Source: JAWOLE01 sp035263845 (lineage in GTDB: Bacteria; Acidobacteriota; Thermoanaerobaculia; UBA5066; Gp7-AA6). Taken from it: a DNA stretch of 32,993 nucleotides. The notes under the pieces are model-generated. The model had not been told where the DNA came from. It did no database searches and saw only the letters and a program-made list of their open reading frames with translations. Made by a program: the position numbers and the translations under genes. Every line of letters starts with the position of its first letter. Position 1 is the stretch's first letter. This document shows, piece after piece, positions 1 to 8,220 of the stretch. The DNA is taken from assembly GCA_035263845.1 (NCBI GenBank), contig DATFQY010000058.1, positions 1-32,993 on the forward strand, in the 5' to 3' direction.

Positions 1-454
1 CGTAAGCGATCGGGCCGTCTTCCCCGAGGACGGTCGTGCTGTCCTCGAAGAGGGGATCCCTCCGGGCGTCCGGCACGATCAGCGGCTCGCGCGATCCCAC
101 GGCGTGCTTGCAGAACGACCTGGCCAGGGGGGTCTGCCGGATCGACGCGAGAGGCTCGGAGAGCCCGGACTGGCTCTTGAAGAACTGGCGATCGCTGTCC
201 ACGAGGGAGACGAGCGCGACGGGAACGCGCAGGACGGTCGTCGCCAGGCGTGTCAACCGGTCGAACGTCTCCTCGGGCGGCGAATCGAGCAGCGAGGTCC
301 GCCGCAGCGCCTCGAGGCGAGCCTCGCTCTCCAGGACATCGACCAACTGGTTCGTCAGGCAGCCTCGCTGGGGACCCGTCCGCGGGTGCTTATCAAGCCC
401 CGTAAACCGCGGTGGCCGGCGTTCGTAAGAATCCCCAGGGGGACGTGCGTCCAT
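1..454 (-). CDS. GAF-domain sensor protein, N-terminal part (runs off left edge)
   Basis: The first 151 codons of a minus-strand gene are in the window and the frame is open to the edge. The translation contains LRRTSLLDSPPEETFDRLT, then VALVSLVDSDRQFFKSQSGL, SFCKHAV and LIVPDARRDPLF. This is the usual order at the N-terminus of GAF domains in bacterial signalling proteins (roughly residues 62 onward). GAF domains bind small ligands or cofactors. The output domain (kinase, GGDEF or other) lies outside the window, so the role is unknown. The start used is the ATG at 454, with GGAG 8 bases upstream. Residues 1-35 are rich in Pro and Arg and unlike the family, so a start further in (for example the TTG at codon 37) is possible. 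The gene is divergent from, and overlaps by 2 bases, the regulator gene starting at 453. Confidence 0.82.
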   Translation of the reverse strand, partial: MDARPPGDSYERRPPRFTGLDKHPRTGPQRGCLTNQLVDVLESEARLEALRRTSLLDSPPEETFDRLTRLATTVLRVPVALVSLVDSDRQFFKSQSGLSEPLASIRQTPLARSFCKHAVGSREPLIVPDARRDPLFEDSTTVLGEDGPIAY

Positions 455-2576
455 GAGCAGGGCTCCGGAAGAGGCTTTCGGCGGCGAGGCCGGCCACGAT
501 TCGGATTTCCGGATCGGCGACCGGGTCATCCAGCCGCGGCTGAACCGGGTCTCCACACCGGCGGAGACGATCCAGCTCGAGCCGAAGATCATGCGGGTGC
601 TGCGCTGCCTGGCGGAGAGCCCGGGCGAGGTCGTTTCGAAGGAGAGGCTCTTCGCCGAGGTCTGGCAGGGGACCTACGTCAGCGAGGACGTCCTGACCCG
701 CGCGATCGCGGAGCTCAGGCGGGTCTTCGAGGACAGCGCGGCGGACCCCCGCGTCATCGAGACCATCCGCAAGTCCGGTTACCGGCTCCTCATTCTGCCG
801 GAATCGGTCCCCAAGACCGGCTTCGGCGATGACTCGCTTCCCGGGATCCGGCGGCCCAAGCCGGCACTCATCCGAGCGGCGCTTGCGGCGGTAGCGCTCG
901 CCGTCGTTCTGGCCACCTCGGCGGTCTACCTCTGGAGCCGGCGGCAGCCCTCCGCCTCGCACGCTCCGATGCGCATCCGCCCGCTGACGAGCCTGCCGGG
1001 CAACCAGCGGGACCCCGCAATCTCGCCCGACGGGACCCGGGTGGCGTTCGTCTGGAACGGCGGCAGCGGGGACGCCTACAGCCTCTATGTCCAGCTCGTG
1101 GATTCGGAGTCGCCGCTGCGGCTGACTCGCGAGCCGGGTGTGGAGGACCGCGTCCCCGCGTGGTCTCCGGACGGACAGAAGCTTGCGTTCACGCGGGCGA
1201 CGGCGGCCGGATGCAGCATCCTCGTGATCTCCTCGCTCGGCGGCGCCGAACACACGGCCGGCCCGTGCGGCGATCGTGACTATCGCCGGCTGGCCTGGTC
1301 GCCGGACGGAACCTGGCTCGCCTTCTCCCGGCGCGACGGCCGCTCGCGCCTGGTCATCGAGCTGATGGGGGTCGAGACCGGCGAGCAGCGGGCCGTGACG
1401 CGGCCGCCCGAGGGAATCCTCGGGGACTCGTCCCCGTCGTTCTCGCCCGATGGAGATTGGCTGGCGTTCACCCGCAACATCACTGAGGGAGTCAGCGACG
1501 TCTTCACCGTCGGCCTCGACGGCAACGGTGAAAAGCGGCTGACGTTCGACGACCGCGACACCATGGGTGTGGGCTGGTCGGCCGACGGAAAGAGCCTCGT
1601 CTTTTCGTCGAGCCGCGCCGGGATCTACAGCCTCTGGCGCGTCGCGGCGTCCGGCGGCGAGCCGACCTTCGTCGCGGGAGGGGGAGTCAAGATCAAGCAC
1701 CCGTCTTCCTCGCGCGGGCGCGACTCGATCGCCTTCGAGAATTGGCTCTACGAGTTGAACCTCTGGACGGTTCCCACGGGGGGCGGAGCGCCGCGGCCGT
1801 TGACACGGACGACCGACCAGTGGAACTTCCAGCCGGAGGTCAGCCCGGACGGGCGGCGGATCGCGTTCGTCTCGACTCGCTCGGGGAGCGAGGAGGTCTG
1901 GGTCGCGGACGCCGACGGCTCCTCGCCGCGCCGGCTGACATCCTTCGGAGGAGCGAGGCTGGAGAGCGCGTCGTGGTCGCCCGACGGGCGGCGCATCGTC
2001 TTTTCGGGACGCCGCCCGGCGCGGGCGGACCTCTGGGCGGTCTCGGCCGAGGGAGGCGCTCCGGAGCAGCTCACCTCCGGTCCGGGCGATTCGCTGGCGC
2101 CGTCCTGGTCGCGCGACGGCAGGGCGGTCTACTTCGCCTCCTCGAGGAGCGGCTCCTGGGAAGTCTGGAAGCTCGTCCTCGCGGATCGCCGCGCGGCCGC
2201 GGTCACCGCCGGGGGCGGGTATCGCGCCCGCGAGGGGCCCGACGGGCGGACTCTCTACTTCACGAGGCCCGGCGCGGCGGGAATCTGGAGCCAGCCGGCC
2301 GGGGGAGGCGCGCCCGAGCGGGTCGTCGAGGGCCTCGCTCCCGAGGACTGGGGAAACTGGGACGTGGGCAGCCGCGGGATCTACTTTCGAAGAGCGGCCG
2401 GGAACCGGGCCGTCGTCGCGCTGCTCGCGTTCGGCGCGCGCGAGGCCGAGGACTTCGCGCCCCTTTCGCAGCAGGGCTGGTGCGGTTTCTCGGTCTCCGC
2501 CGACGGCCGCTCGCTCGTCTACTCGCGGGTGGATCGCCAGTCCTGCGACATCCGGCTGATCGAGAATCCCCGCTGA
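453..2576 (+). CDS. CadC-like winged-helix regulator with TM segment and TolB-type propeller
   Basis: The protein has 707 aa. Residues about 18-115 form an OmpR/CadC-type winged helix: LEPKIMRVLRCLAESPGEVV, the recognition-helix region VLTRAIAELRRVFED, and the wing IRKSGYRLL. One membrane helix follows at about 139-161. The rest is a beta-propeller with repeated PD40/TolB motifs such as ISPDGTRVAF, WSPDGQKLAF, FSPDGDWLAF, VSPDGRRIAF and WSPDGRRIVF. By analogy with CadC, the DNA-binding domain is cytoplasmic and the propeller senses something outside the inner membrane; ligand and target genes are not visible. The ATG at 453 is preferred because the winged helix begins by residue 18 and no earlier in-frame start was found. 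A G-rich stretch (AGGGGG) about 11 bases upstream is a weak ribosome site. It converges on the molybdenum hydroxylase gene. Confidence 0.9.
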   Translation: MSRAPEEAFGGEAGHDSDFRIGDRVIQPRLNRVSTPAETIQLEPKIMRVLRCLAESPGEVVSKERLFAEVWQGTYVSEDVLTRAIAELRRVFEDSAADPRVIETIRKSGYRLLILPESVPKTGFGDDSLPGIRRPKPALIRAALAAVALAVVLATSAVYLWSRRQPSASHAPMRIRPLTSLPGNQRDPAISPDGTRVAFVWNGGSGDAYSLYVQLVDSESPLRLTREPGVEDRVPAWSPDGQKLAFTRATAAGCSILVISSLGGAEHTAGPCGDRDYRRLAWSPDGTWLAFSRRDGRSRLVIELMGVETGEQRAVTRPPEGILGDSSPSFSPDGDWLAFTRNITEGVSDVFTVGLDGNGEKRLTFDDRDTMGVGWSADGKSLVFSSSRAGIYSLWRVAASGGEPTFVAGGGVKIKHPSSSRGRDSIAFENWLYELNLWTVPTGGGAPRPLTRTTDQWNFQPEVSPDGRRIAFVSTRSGSEEVWVADADGSSPRRLTSFGGARLESASWSPDGRRIVFSGRRPARADLWAVSAEGGAPEQLTSGPGDSLAPSWSRDGRAVYFASSRSGSWEVWKLVLADRRAAAVTAGGGYRAREGPDGRTLYFTRPGAAGIWSQPAGGGAPERVVEGLAPEDWGNWDVGSRGIYFRRAAGNRAVVALLAFGAREAEDFAPLSQQGWCGFSVSADGRSLVYSRVDRQSCDIRLIENPR

Positions 2577-2592
2577 GCCGGCGCCCGAGGGT

Positions 2593-2619
2593 AGATTCCT
2601 CGCTTCGCTCGGAATGACA
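2593..2619. repeat. Dispersed intergenic repeat of the 'HSERSEE' type
   Basis: The 54-bp gap between two convergent stop codons holds AGATTCCTCGCTTCGCTCGG followed by AATGACA. This word is familiar from many unrelated bacterial genomes as a short dispersed element. Its spurious translations read HSERSEES and SFRAKRGI, and both appear here in antisense frames. Only one copy is present in this window. Its position just past both stops fits a transcribed 3' element, but no function can be read from it. Confidence 0.6.
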
Positions 2620-2630
2620 AGGGGGCGACC

Positions 2631-4787
2631 TCACCCGGCGAGGTCCTCCGGGCGGATCGGGAGGCGGTAAACCCGGCGGCCCGTCGCGGCGAAGATCGCG
2701 TTGGCGACCGCGGGAGCGACGGGCGGCACGGGCTGCTCTCCGAACCCGGTCGGCCGCGCAGGGCCCGCGATGGTGTGGACCTCGACTCGCGGCATCTCGG
2801 CGATTCCCAGCACCGGGAAGTCGCGGTAGTTTGCCTGGACGACCCGGCCGCGCTCGATCGTGACCTCGCCCTTGAGCGCGTAGGAGAGACCCCACGCCAC
2901 GCCGCTCTCGACCTGGCCCTCGAGCCCGAGCGGATTGACGACCTGCCCGCAGTCGGCGGCGGTGACGATCCGGTGGACGCGGATGTCGCCCTTCTCGCCC
3001 ACCGAGACCTCCGCCACGTGGGCCAGCGCGGTGCGGCCGTGGTAGACGTTGCACGCGATTCCCCGGCCCACGCGCCTTGCCGGCCGGGCGGGAAGCGGCG
3101 TGCCCCAGCCCGACTTCGCGGCGGCGAGCTCGACGACCGCGCGGAGCCGGCCGCGATCCACCTTGCGCGAGGCGAACGGGAACTCGCCGACGAGAAGCTC
3201 GCGCCGCAGATCCACCGGGTCGCGCGAGGTCCGGTGCGCGATTTCGTCGAGCAGGCACTCGCGGGCGAACACGTTGGCCGGGTATTCGACCGACCGCCAG
3301 GCGCCGGTGTGGATCGGCGACTCGACCGCGATCCATTCGACCGTGAGGTTGGGCACGGCGTACGGGTTGTCGTACCCGCCCCAGGGATCCACGTCCGGCT
3401 CGTCGGCGTTCGGGTTGAAAGGACCGAACATCGAGAGGTGGAAGCTCGTGAAGCGGTGTTTCCAGGCCACGATCCGGCCCGAAGCGTCCAGACCGGCTTC
3501 GAGGTCCGCGCGTCCGGCCGGATGCAGGCGGTCGTGGAGGAAGTCGTCGGCGCGGCTCCAGACGACCTGGACTGGTCTCCCGACCGCGCGCGCGACCTCG
3601 ACCGCCTCGGTCGCGTAGTCCGCGCCAAGGCGCCGGCCGAACCCGCCGCCGATCAGCGTGACGTGGACCGTGACTCCTTCCGGCGCGATTCCGAGCAGTT
3701 TCGCAGCCTCCTTCTGGACGCGCTGCGGGCTCTGGGTCGGCGCCCAGATCTCGCAGGAGCCCGAGGACACTCGCGCGCAGGCGTTCTGAGGCTCGATCGA
3801 CGCGTGCGCCTGGAACGCGTCGCGCCAGGTTCCCGAAACCCTCGTGGCGGCGCGGGCGAGCGCCCGCTCGACGTCGCCCTCGCGGCGCGAGACGTGCGGA
3901 GCCCCTTTCGAGGCCGCGTCGAGGCGGCGCAGAAGCTCCGCCGTGGAGAGGCTCGCGTTGGCGCCCTCGTCCCATTCGACCTTGAGGGCGTCGCGGCCCG
4001 ACAGCGCGGCATAGCTGTCGCGAGCGACGACGGCGACGCCCGACGGGACCTCGGCAACCTGCACGACGCCCGGCACGGCCTTCGCCTTCGACGCGTCGAA
4101 GCGACGGAGCTTCCCGCCCGCGACGGGGCAGCGCTCAAGCGCCGCGAAGAGGACGTCGGACGGGCGCGTGTCGAGACCGTAGCGCCCTCGGCCGGTCACG
4201 ATGTCCGGCCCGTCGATGCGCCGGACGCGAGTCCCGATCAGGCGAAAGTCTTTGGGGTCTTTCAGCGCGGGCTCCTTCGGGACGGGCAGGGCGGATGCCG
4301 CGCGCGCGACCTTCGCGTAGGAGAGATGCCTTCCCGAGGGAGCGTGAATCACCGAGCCGTTCTCGGCGCGACAGTCCGCCGGCTTCACGTTCCACTCCGT
4401 CGCCGCGGCGGTGATCAGCATCTCCCGCGCGGCCGCGGCGGCGCGCCGCAGAAGCATCCAGGAAGATTCGACGCTGTCGCTTCCGCCGGTGTTCATGTCC
4501 TCGTAGAGCGGGCCCGGCGACGCTTGCTCGATCGAGATCGAAGACCAGGCGGCCTCCAGCTCTTCGGCCAGGATCATGGCGAGGCAGGTCCGGACTCCCT
4601 GGCCCATCTCCGATCGGGCGATGACGAGCGTGACCTTCCCGTCGGACCCGATGCGGAGCCACTGGTTCGGAGCAAAGGGTGAGGACGCCGCGTCCGTCTT
4701 TTCCCGCACGGGCGAGGGAAGAGGAAGGACGAGCGCCGCGCCGCCGATCGCGCTCCACTTGAGGAACTCCCGCCTCGAGGCGCTCAC
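2631..4787 (-). CDS. Molybdenum hydroxylase large subunit (IorB-like, xanthine dehydrogenase family), Tat-exported
   Basis: The protein has 718 aa from a GTG at 4787, which overlaps the stop of the 2Fe-2S subunit gene (GTGA). The N-terminus SRREFLKWSAIGGAALVLP is a twin-arginine signal, so the folded cofactor enzyme is probably exported. Molybdopterin-domain hallmarks are RSEMGQG (59-65), GGFGRR (381-386) and GFGEQPVPP (681-689); Glu684 corresponds to the base-catalyst Glu of xanthine dehydrogenase. Size and single-chain layout match isoquinoline 1-oxidoreductase beta subunits and related periplasmic aldehyde oxidoreductases. These hydroxylate N-heterocycles or oxidise aldehydes with water as oxygen donor. 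The substrate cannot be deduced. A reading frame extending to 5180 exists but overlaps the upstream gene and lacks family similarity. No cytochrome partner gene is in the window. Confidence 0.93.
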   Translation of the reverse strand: MSASRREFLKWSAIGGAALVLPLPSPVREKTDAASSPFAPNQWLRIGSDGKVTLVIARSEMGQGVRTCLAMILAEELEAAWSSISIEQASPGPLYEDMNTGGSDSVESSWMLLRRAAAAAREMLITAAATEWNVKPADCRAENGSVIHAPSGRHLSYAKVARAASALPVPKEPALKDPKDFRLIGTRVRRIDGPDIVTGRGRYGLDTRPSDVLFAALERCPVAGGKLRRFDASKAKAVPGVVQVAEVPSGVAVVARDSYAALSGRDALKVEWDEGANASLSTAELLRRLDAASKGAPHVSRREGDVERALARAATRVSGTWRDAFQAHASIEPQNACARVSSGSCEIWAPTQSPQRVQKEAAKLLGIAPEGVTVHVTLIGGGFGRRLGADYATEAVEVARAVGRPVQVVWSRADDFLHDRLHPAGRADLEAGLDASGRIVAWKHRFTSFHLSMFGPFNPNADEPDVDPWGGYDNPYAVPNLTVEWIAVESPIHTGAWRSVEYPANVFARECLLDEIAHRTSRDPVDLRRELLVGEFPFASRKVDRGRLRAVVELAAAKSGWGTPLPARPARRVGRGIACNVYHGRTALAHVAEVSVGEKGDIRVHRIVTAADCGQVVNPLGLEGQVESGVAWGLSYALKGEVTIERGRVVQANYRDFPVLGIAEMPRVEVHTIAGPARPTGFGEQPVPPVAPAVANAIFAATGRRVYRLPIRPEDLAG

Positions 4788-5251
4788 TTCGCGCCTCCCA
4801 GCCGCGCCGCGGTGTGCACGGCTCTTCTCACGCGCTGCCAGGTCCCGCAACGGCAGACGTGCCCGGCGAAGGCCTCGTCGATGTCGGCGTCGTCGGGTCG
4901 CGGCTTCGCGGCCAGGAGCGCGGCCGCCTGGAGGATCATCCCCGGCTGGCAATAACCGCACTGCGCGACGTCCTCGTCGATCCAGGCGAGCTGGCACGGG
5001 TGGCGGCCGTTGGGCGAGAGCCCCTCGATGGTCGTGTAGGCGTGGGCGGACGCCTGCGAGACCGGCACCTGGCAGGATCGGACGTCTTTTCCGTCCTGGA
5101 GGACCGTGCAGGCCCCGCAGACGCCGACACCGCAGCCGAACTTGGTCCCGGTCAGGGCGAGCCGGTCGCGCAGCACCCATAACAGCGGCGTGTCCGGCTC
5201 GGCGTCCACCTCTCGGCTCCGGCCGTTGACGGTCAGGCGGAATTTCGCCAT
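4784..5251 (-). CDS. 2Fe-2S small subunit of molybdenum hydroxylase (IorA-like)
   Basis: The protein has 155 aa, typical for the family. The N-terminal plant-type ferredoxin domain has Cys40, Cys45, Cys48 and Cys60 (GCGVGVCGACTV). The C-terminal alpha-helical 2Fe-2S domain has Cys98, Cys101, Cys133 and Cys135 (QCGYCQPG and CRCGTWQRVRRAV). These two clusters pass electrons from the molybdenum site of the large subunit, encoded immediately downstream with a 4-base overlap, to an external acceptor. It has no signal peptide, so it is expected to be co-exported with the Tat-tagged large subunit, as known for this class. The ATG start has GGAGG about 5 bases upstream. An 88-bp gap separates it from the AlkD gene, so it may have its own promoter. 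Confidence 0.95.
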   Translation of the reverse strand: MAKFRLTVNGRSREVDAEPDTPLLWVLRDRLALTGTKFGCGVGVCGACTVLQDGKDVRSCQVPVSQASAHAYTTIEGLSPNGRHPCQLAWIDEDVAQCGYCQPGMILQAAALLAAKPRPDDADIDEAFAGHVCRCGTWQRVRRAVHTAARLGGAK

Positions 5252-5303
5252 GTTTCCTCCGCGGCTATTTGTACGGCCGGGCGCTTCCGGAGATCCCGAG
5301 GTC

Positions 5304-5323
5304 TTGCCGAGGTTTTGCCGAGG
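5304..5323. promoter_or_regulatory. Two direct TTGCCGAGG repeats upstream of the IorAB-like genes
   Basis: In the 88-bp gap before the 2Fe-2S subunit gene, TTGCCGAGG occurs at 5304-5312 and again at 5315-5323, 11 bp apart, about one helical turn. This could be a regulator half-site pair. No convincing -35/-10 pair was seen nearby, and the repeat may be chance in this GC-rich DNA. Confidence 0.25.
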
Positions 5324-5339
5324 ATCGAGCGGAGAGGGC

Positions 5340-6038
5340 TCAGGTCGCCGCCAGGCGGCGGGTCACGGCGGGGCGGGTGATGTCTCTCAGGACGTCCTTG
5401 CCGATCCACCGGGCCGTGGCGCTCGTCGAGGAGGAGAGGCGACTCGCCAGCGCGACCGCGGCCTCATGGAGCGCGGGACTCCTCCGGCCGACTCCGCGCA
5501 GGCCCCAGCTCACGCCCTTCTTGACGAAGTTGCGGTCGTCCGTCGCGGCAGCCTCGACCAGCCGCAGGCACAGGGCAAACGGCTCGTCGCCGCTCTTCTT
5601 GTCGTGCAGCGCCAACGAGGCCAGGAGCGCGAAAGCGGCGCGCTTGACGAACTCCTCGTCGCTCTGCGACCACTTCGCGATCTTCTCGAAGGCGTGGGGC
5701 GTCTTGTCGAAGAGGTGGAAGCAGACGGTGTCGCAGACGGCCCAGTTGTCGAAGCCCCGGCACCAGCGGTCCATCTGCGCGGGCGTCACCTTCTCCGGCT
5801 CGTCCACGAAGGAGGCCAGGATCCGCGCCTCGTACCATTCCGTCCTCCACAGCGCCTCCGCGAGCTCGTGGCTTCTCCCGAACTTCTTCGCGAGCTCGCG
5901 CATCGCCGCCATCGAGACCCCGAACACCTTCTTCGTTCGGATCCCGTACCGCGCCATCCCCTCGACGTTCTTCCGGCTCCCGCGACGCTTCAGATAGGCG
6001 AGCGCCTCACGGACCTGCCGGCTCGTCCTGGCGGTCAC
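5340..6038 (-). CDS. AlkD-family DNA glycosylase (DNA alkylation repeat protein)
   Basis: The 232-aa protein is built of HEAT-like helical repeats. Its YGIRTKKVFGVSM start and FDNWAVCDTVC motif match the AlkD family. Trp99, Asp103 and Trp178 (in FVKKGVSWGLR) keep almost the same spacing as the DNA-contacting and catalytic Trp109, Asp113 and Trp187 of Bacillus cereus AlkD. The enzyme excises positively charged alkylated bases such as N3-methyladenine and N7-methylguanine, starting base excision repair in the cytoplasm. The start is a GTG at 6038 that overlaps the stop of the upstream hydrolase gene (GTGA), which implies translational coupling. The upstream and downstream genes have no evident repair role. 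Confidence 0.92.
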   Translation of the reverse strand: MTARTSRQVREALAYLKRRGSRKNVEGMARYGIRTKKVFGVSMAAMRELAKKFGRSHELAEALWRTEWYEARILASFVDEPEKVTPAQMDRWCRGFDNWAVCDTVCFHLFDKTPHAFEKIAKWSQSDEEFVKRAAFALLASLALHDKKSGDEPFALCLRLVEAAATDDRNFVKKGVSWGLRGVGRRSPALHEAAVALASRLSSSTSATARWIGKDVLRDITRPAVTRRLAAT

Positions 6039-7426
6039 GGGGCGGACTCCGGGGCGTCGCGCCGGGACTTTCGGGCGAGCGATTCGAAGACGACCTGGCG
6101 GACGAAGTCGATGAAGGGGTTGGTGAAGATGCGGTTGTGGCCGGGGATGACCTCCTCAGAGGCGCGGACGACCCACAAGGGCGTCGCGCGTTCGTGGGGC
6201 TTCAAGCACGCCAGCACGGAGCGCCCATAATTTCCGTTGCGGTCAGAGGCCATGGATGGAGCGGCCGGCTCCGGACGGGTAGCCATCGAGACAAGACGCT
6301 CCAGGTCGGCGTCGCTCGCCTCCAGGTCCAGATCGCAAACGCAGTTGGAGCCCCGAAGCGAGATCGAGTCGGACCGATCGGTCGAAGCGTGGATCACTCC
6401 CGGCGCCGCGGTGAGGCGGTAGTCCCAGAACTCCTGGTAATTGCCAACGGACGTCCTCATCGAGACTCTCTCTGCGTCGTTGGCCGCCCGGAGAAAGAGA
6501 GTGGAGAACCACTGCCCGAGGGGAAACCAGGTCCGGTTGGGAGTGTCGGATTCCGACTGGACAACGATAAGGATGGGGTTTTGCCGGAACGAGAGGCTCT
6601 CGAGCGACCCGGCCAAGTCGTGGAGCGTCAGAAAGTGTGAAGCCTCGAACGCCGGGTTGACGAGGACGACGAGATCTCCGAAGCCCTCGACGACATCCAC
6701 GCGCCGCTCCGGATTCTCCTGGCGCGCGATCGCCTCGACCAGCCGCATCTTGAGGATGTTCGACAGCGCGGTAAAGACCGCCGTGGCGCCGAAGCTGTGC
6801 CCGATCGTCACCAGCCTCGCCCGGTCGACGCCGCCGGCGTTCATCCGCTTGACGAACGCGTCCACCCGCGAGAACAGCGCGATCAGGTCGCCGCTCCCGA
6901 TGCGGAGGGCAACGCGCTTTCTCGCCCAGAAGGTCAGGTCACGAAGCCCTTTGACTGTCCCCGAGCGGCCCCGCCATCCCGCGTAGATTCCGACGACTCG
7001 CCGGGAAGGCATCCTTCCGCCAGACAAGCGCGTGACGGCGTCGGCGGTCTGAGCGATGTGCGCGAGAAACGTGCGATAGCAGGCGACGTTCTCGTCGCAG
7101 ACCCCCGCGTCGTGGTGCCAGCCGTGCGTGAAGATCGGGACGATCACGCCTCCCCGAGCCTTCCCCGCCTCTTCTTCAAGCGCGCGCTCCAGCGCCGCGA
7201 GCTGCTCCGTGTCCCAGAACCGGCCCTGGTCGTCGAACTCCACGAACGCGAGAGTGAAGCTCGGGTGGACCTCGATCGAGTGGTGCGCGGCTTCGGCCTG
7301 TCCTGGTTTCGCCGCCAGCTTCTCCGGGGAAGTCTCCACGGCGGTCGGGACGACTCGGAAGGGGGCGTGTGCAGTGCACGAGCAGGCCAGTGCCGCGGCG
7401 GCAACGAGAAGAGGGGACGGCCTCAT
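6035..7426 (-). CDS. Secreted alpha/beta-hydrolase-like protein, possible lipoprotein
   Basis: The protein has 463 aa from the ATG at 7426. The N-terminus MRPSPLLVAAAALACSCTAH is a signal peptide; cysteines at 14 and 16 could be lipidated, although neither fits the strict lipobox. IFTHGWHHDAG (98-108) resembles the oxyanion-hole loop of alpha/beta hydrolases, and LVTIGHSFGATAVF (205-218) carries the nucleophile elbow GHSFG with Ser211. An esterase or lipase-like activity on an unknown substrate is the best guess; the Asp and His of the triad were not assigned. An upstream in-frame start at 7591 would add an Arg-rich tail inside the DDAH gene and hide the signal peptide, so it is rejected. The gene sits 29 bp after the DDAH gene and overlaps the AlkD start by 4 bases. 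Confidence 0.75.
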   Translation of the reverse strand: MRPSPLLVAAAALACSCTAHAPFRVVPTAVETSPEKLAAKPGQAEAAHHSIEVHPSFTLAFVEFDDQGRFWDTEQLAALERALEEEAGKARGGVIVPIFTHGWHHDAGVCDENVACYRTFLAHIAQTADAVTRLSGGRMPSRRVVGIYAGWRGRSGTVKGLRDLTFWARKRVALRIGSGDLIALFSRVDAFVKRMNAGGVDRARLVTIGHSFGATAVFTALSNILKMRLVEAIARQENPERRVDVVEGFGDLVVLVNPAFEASHFLTLHDLAGSLESLSFRQNPILIVVQSESDTPNRTWFPLGQWFSTLFLRAANDAERVSMRTSVGNYQEFWDYRLTAAPGVIHASTDRSDSISLRGSNCVCDLDLEASDADLERLVSMATRPEPAAPSMASDRNGNYGRSVLACLKPHERATPLWVVRASEEVIPGHNRIFTNPFIDFVRQVVFESLARKSRRDAPESAP

Positions 7427-7455
7427 GTCGTTCCGAGAATCATCCCATGCCGACC

Positions 7456-8220
7456 TCAGTAGAGGAGGGAGAGGCAGGTGACTCCGCCGTCGCGCTTTTC
7501 GAATTCGCCGACGGCGATTCGCTGGATTCGGAAGCCGGCCGCCGCGAGCCTCGAGGCGGTCTCGGGATAGCCGGCGGGGACCACGACCCACCTCTCGTGG
7601 ACCAGGACGTTGGCGGCTAAAGGCTCCGCTTCGGCGACAGGGACGACCTCGAATCCGTGGGATCGCGCGAAGGGGGCGAGCGAAGCGACGGTGAGGAGTC
7701 TCCGGTCTCCGAGATAAGCGCAGCCGCTCAGCAGATGCAGAAGATCCGGAGGCAGCGGCACTCCTTCCACCCGGCGGCCTGGACCCAGGAGTCTCCGGAG
7801 CGCCTCCACCGCGGCGCGGTTGGATCGCTCCGAGAGGCCGACGAAGAGGGCGTCCTCGGTGATCAGCACGTCGCCCCAGTCCAGCGACGCCGGAGGCTCG
7901 AGCTCGACGACGGGATAAGCGCCGCGGAGGACCTCCAGGATCGGCCCGGCTTCGCCCCGGCGAGAGGGCGCGGCGGAGGGGCCGGCGATCGCGCGGCCGT
8001 CCACGACGCAGACGCGGTCCTGCACGAAGACCGCGTCGGGGTGCTCGTCGTCGGGCGGAAGCTCCGTGACCTCGATCCCGACGTGACGGAGCGTGGCGGA
8101 GTAGCCGCGGTGCTGCCGCCTCGCCAGGTCTATGTCCACCGGCGGCCGCGGATCGAGGCGGGTCAGCGCTTCCGGGTAGGTCCGCCCCGGCGGGCGGACG
8201 ATGGCCCGCGCCGCTGCTAT
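7456..8220 (-). CDS. DDAH-family amidinohydrolase (dimethylarginine dimethylaminohydrolase-like), non-canonical start
   Basis: Family motifs are AIVRPPGRTYPEALT at the N-terminus, HPDAVFVQD, GDVLITEDALFVGLSERSN, LLHLLSGC and the C-terminal GGVTCLSLLY. DDAH hydrolyses N-methylated arginines to citrulline and a methylamine through a Cys nucleophile. No ATG, GTG or TTG precedes the GTG at 8139 within the open frame, and that GTG would cut off the conserved IVRPPGR strand. Counting from the ATA at 8220 gives 254 residues, with the catalytic Cys at 249 and His at 162. These are the numbers known for Pseudomonas DDAH. An AGAGG lies 5 bases before that ATA, and ATA overlaps the TAG stop of the upstream gene. 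So either ATA is used or a start codon has been lost. Other guanidine-modifying substrates are possible. Confidence 0.85.
   Translation of the reverse strand: MAAARAIVRPPGRTYPEALTRLDPRPPVDIDLARRQHRGYSATLRHVGIEVTELPPDDEHPDAVFVQDRVCVVDGRAIAGPSAAPSRRGEAGPILEVLRGAYPVVELEPPASLDWGDVLITEDALFVGLSERSNRAAVEALRRLLGPGRRVEGVPLPPDLLHLLSGCAYLGDRRLLTVASLAPFARSHGFEVVPVAEAEPLAANVLVHERWVVVPAGYPETASRLAAAGFRIQRIAVGEFEKRDGGVTCLSLLY

Noticed and set aside
393..1700. 435-aa open frame antisense to the winged-helix regulator
   Set aside because: Arg/Asp/Pro-rich composition without motifs; a shadow of GC-rich codons in a real gene.
4788..5180. Upstream extension of the molybdenum hydroxylase large subunit
   Set aside because: It overlaps the 2Fe-2S gene out of frame. 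The GTG at 4787 gives a proper Tat signal and a GTGA junction.
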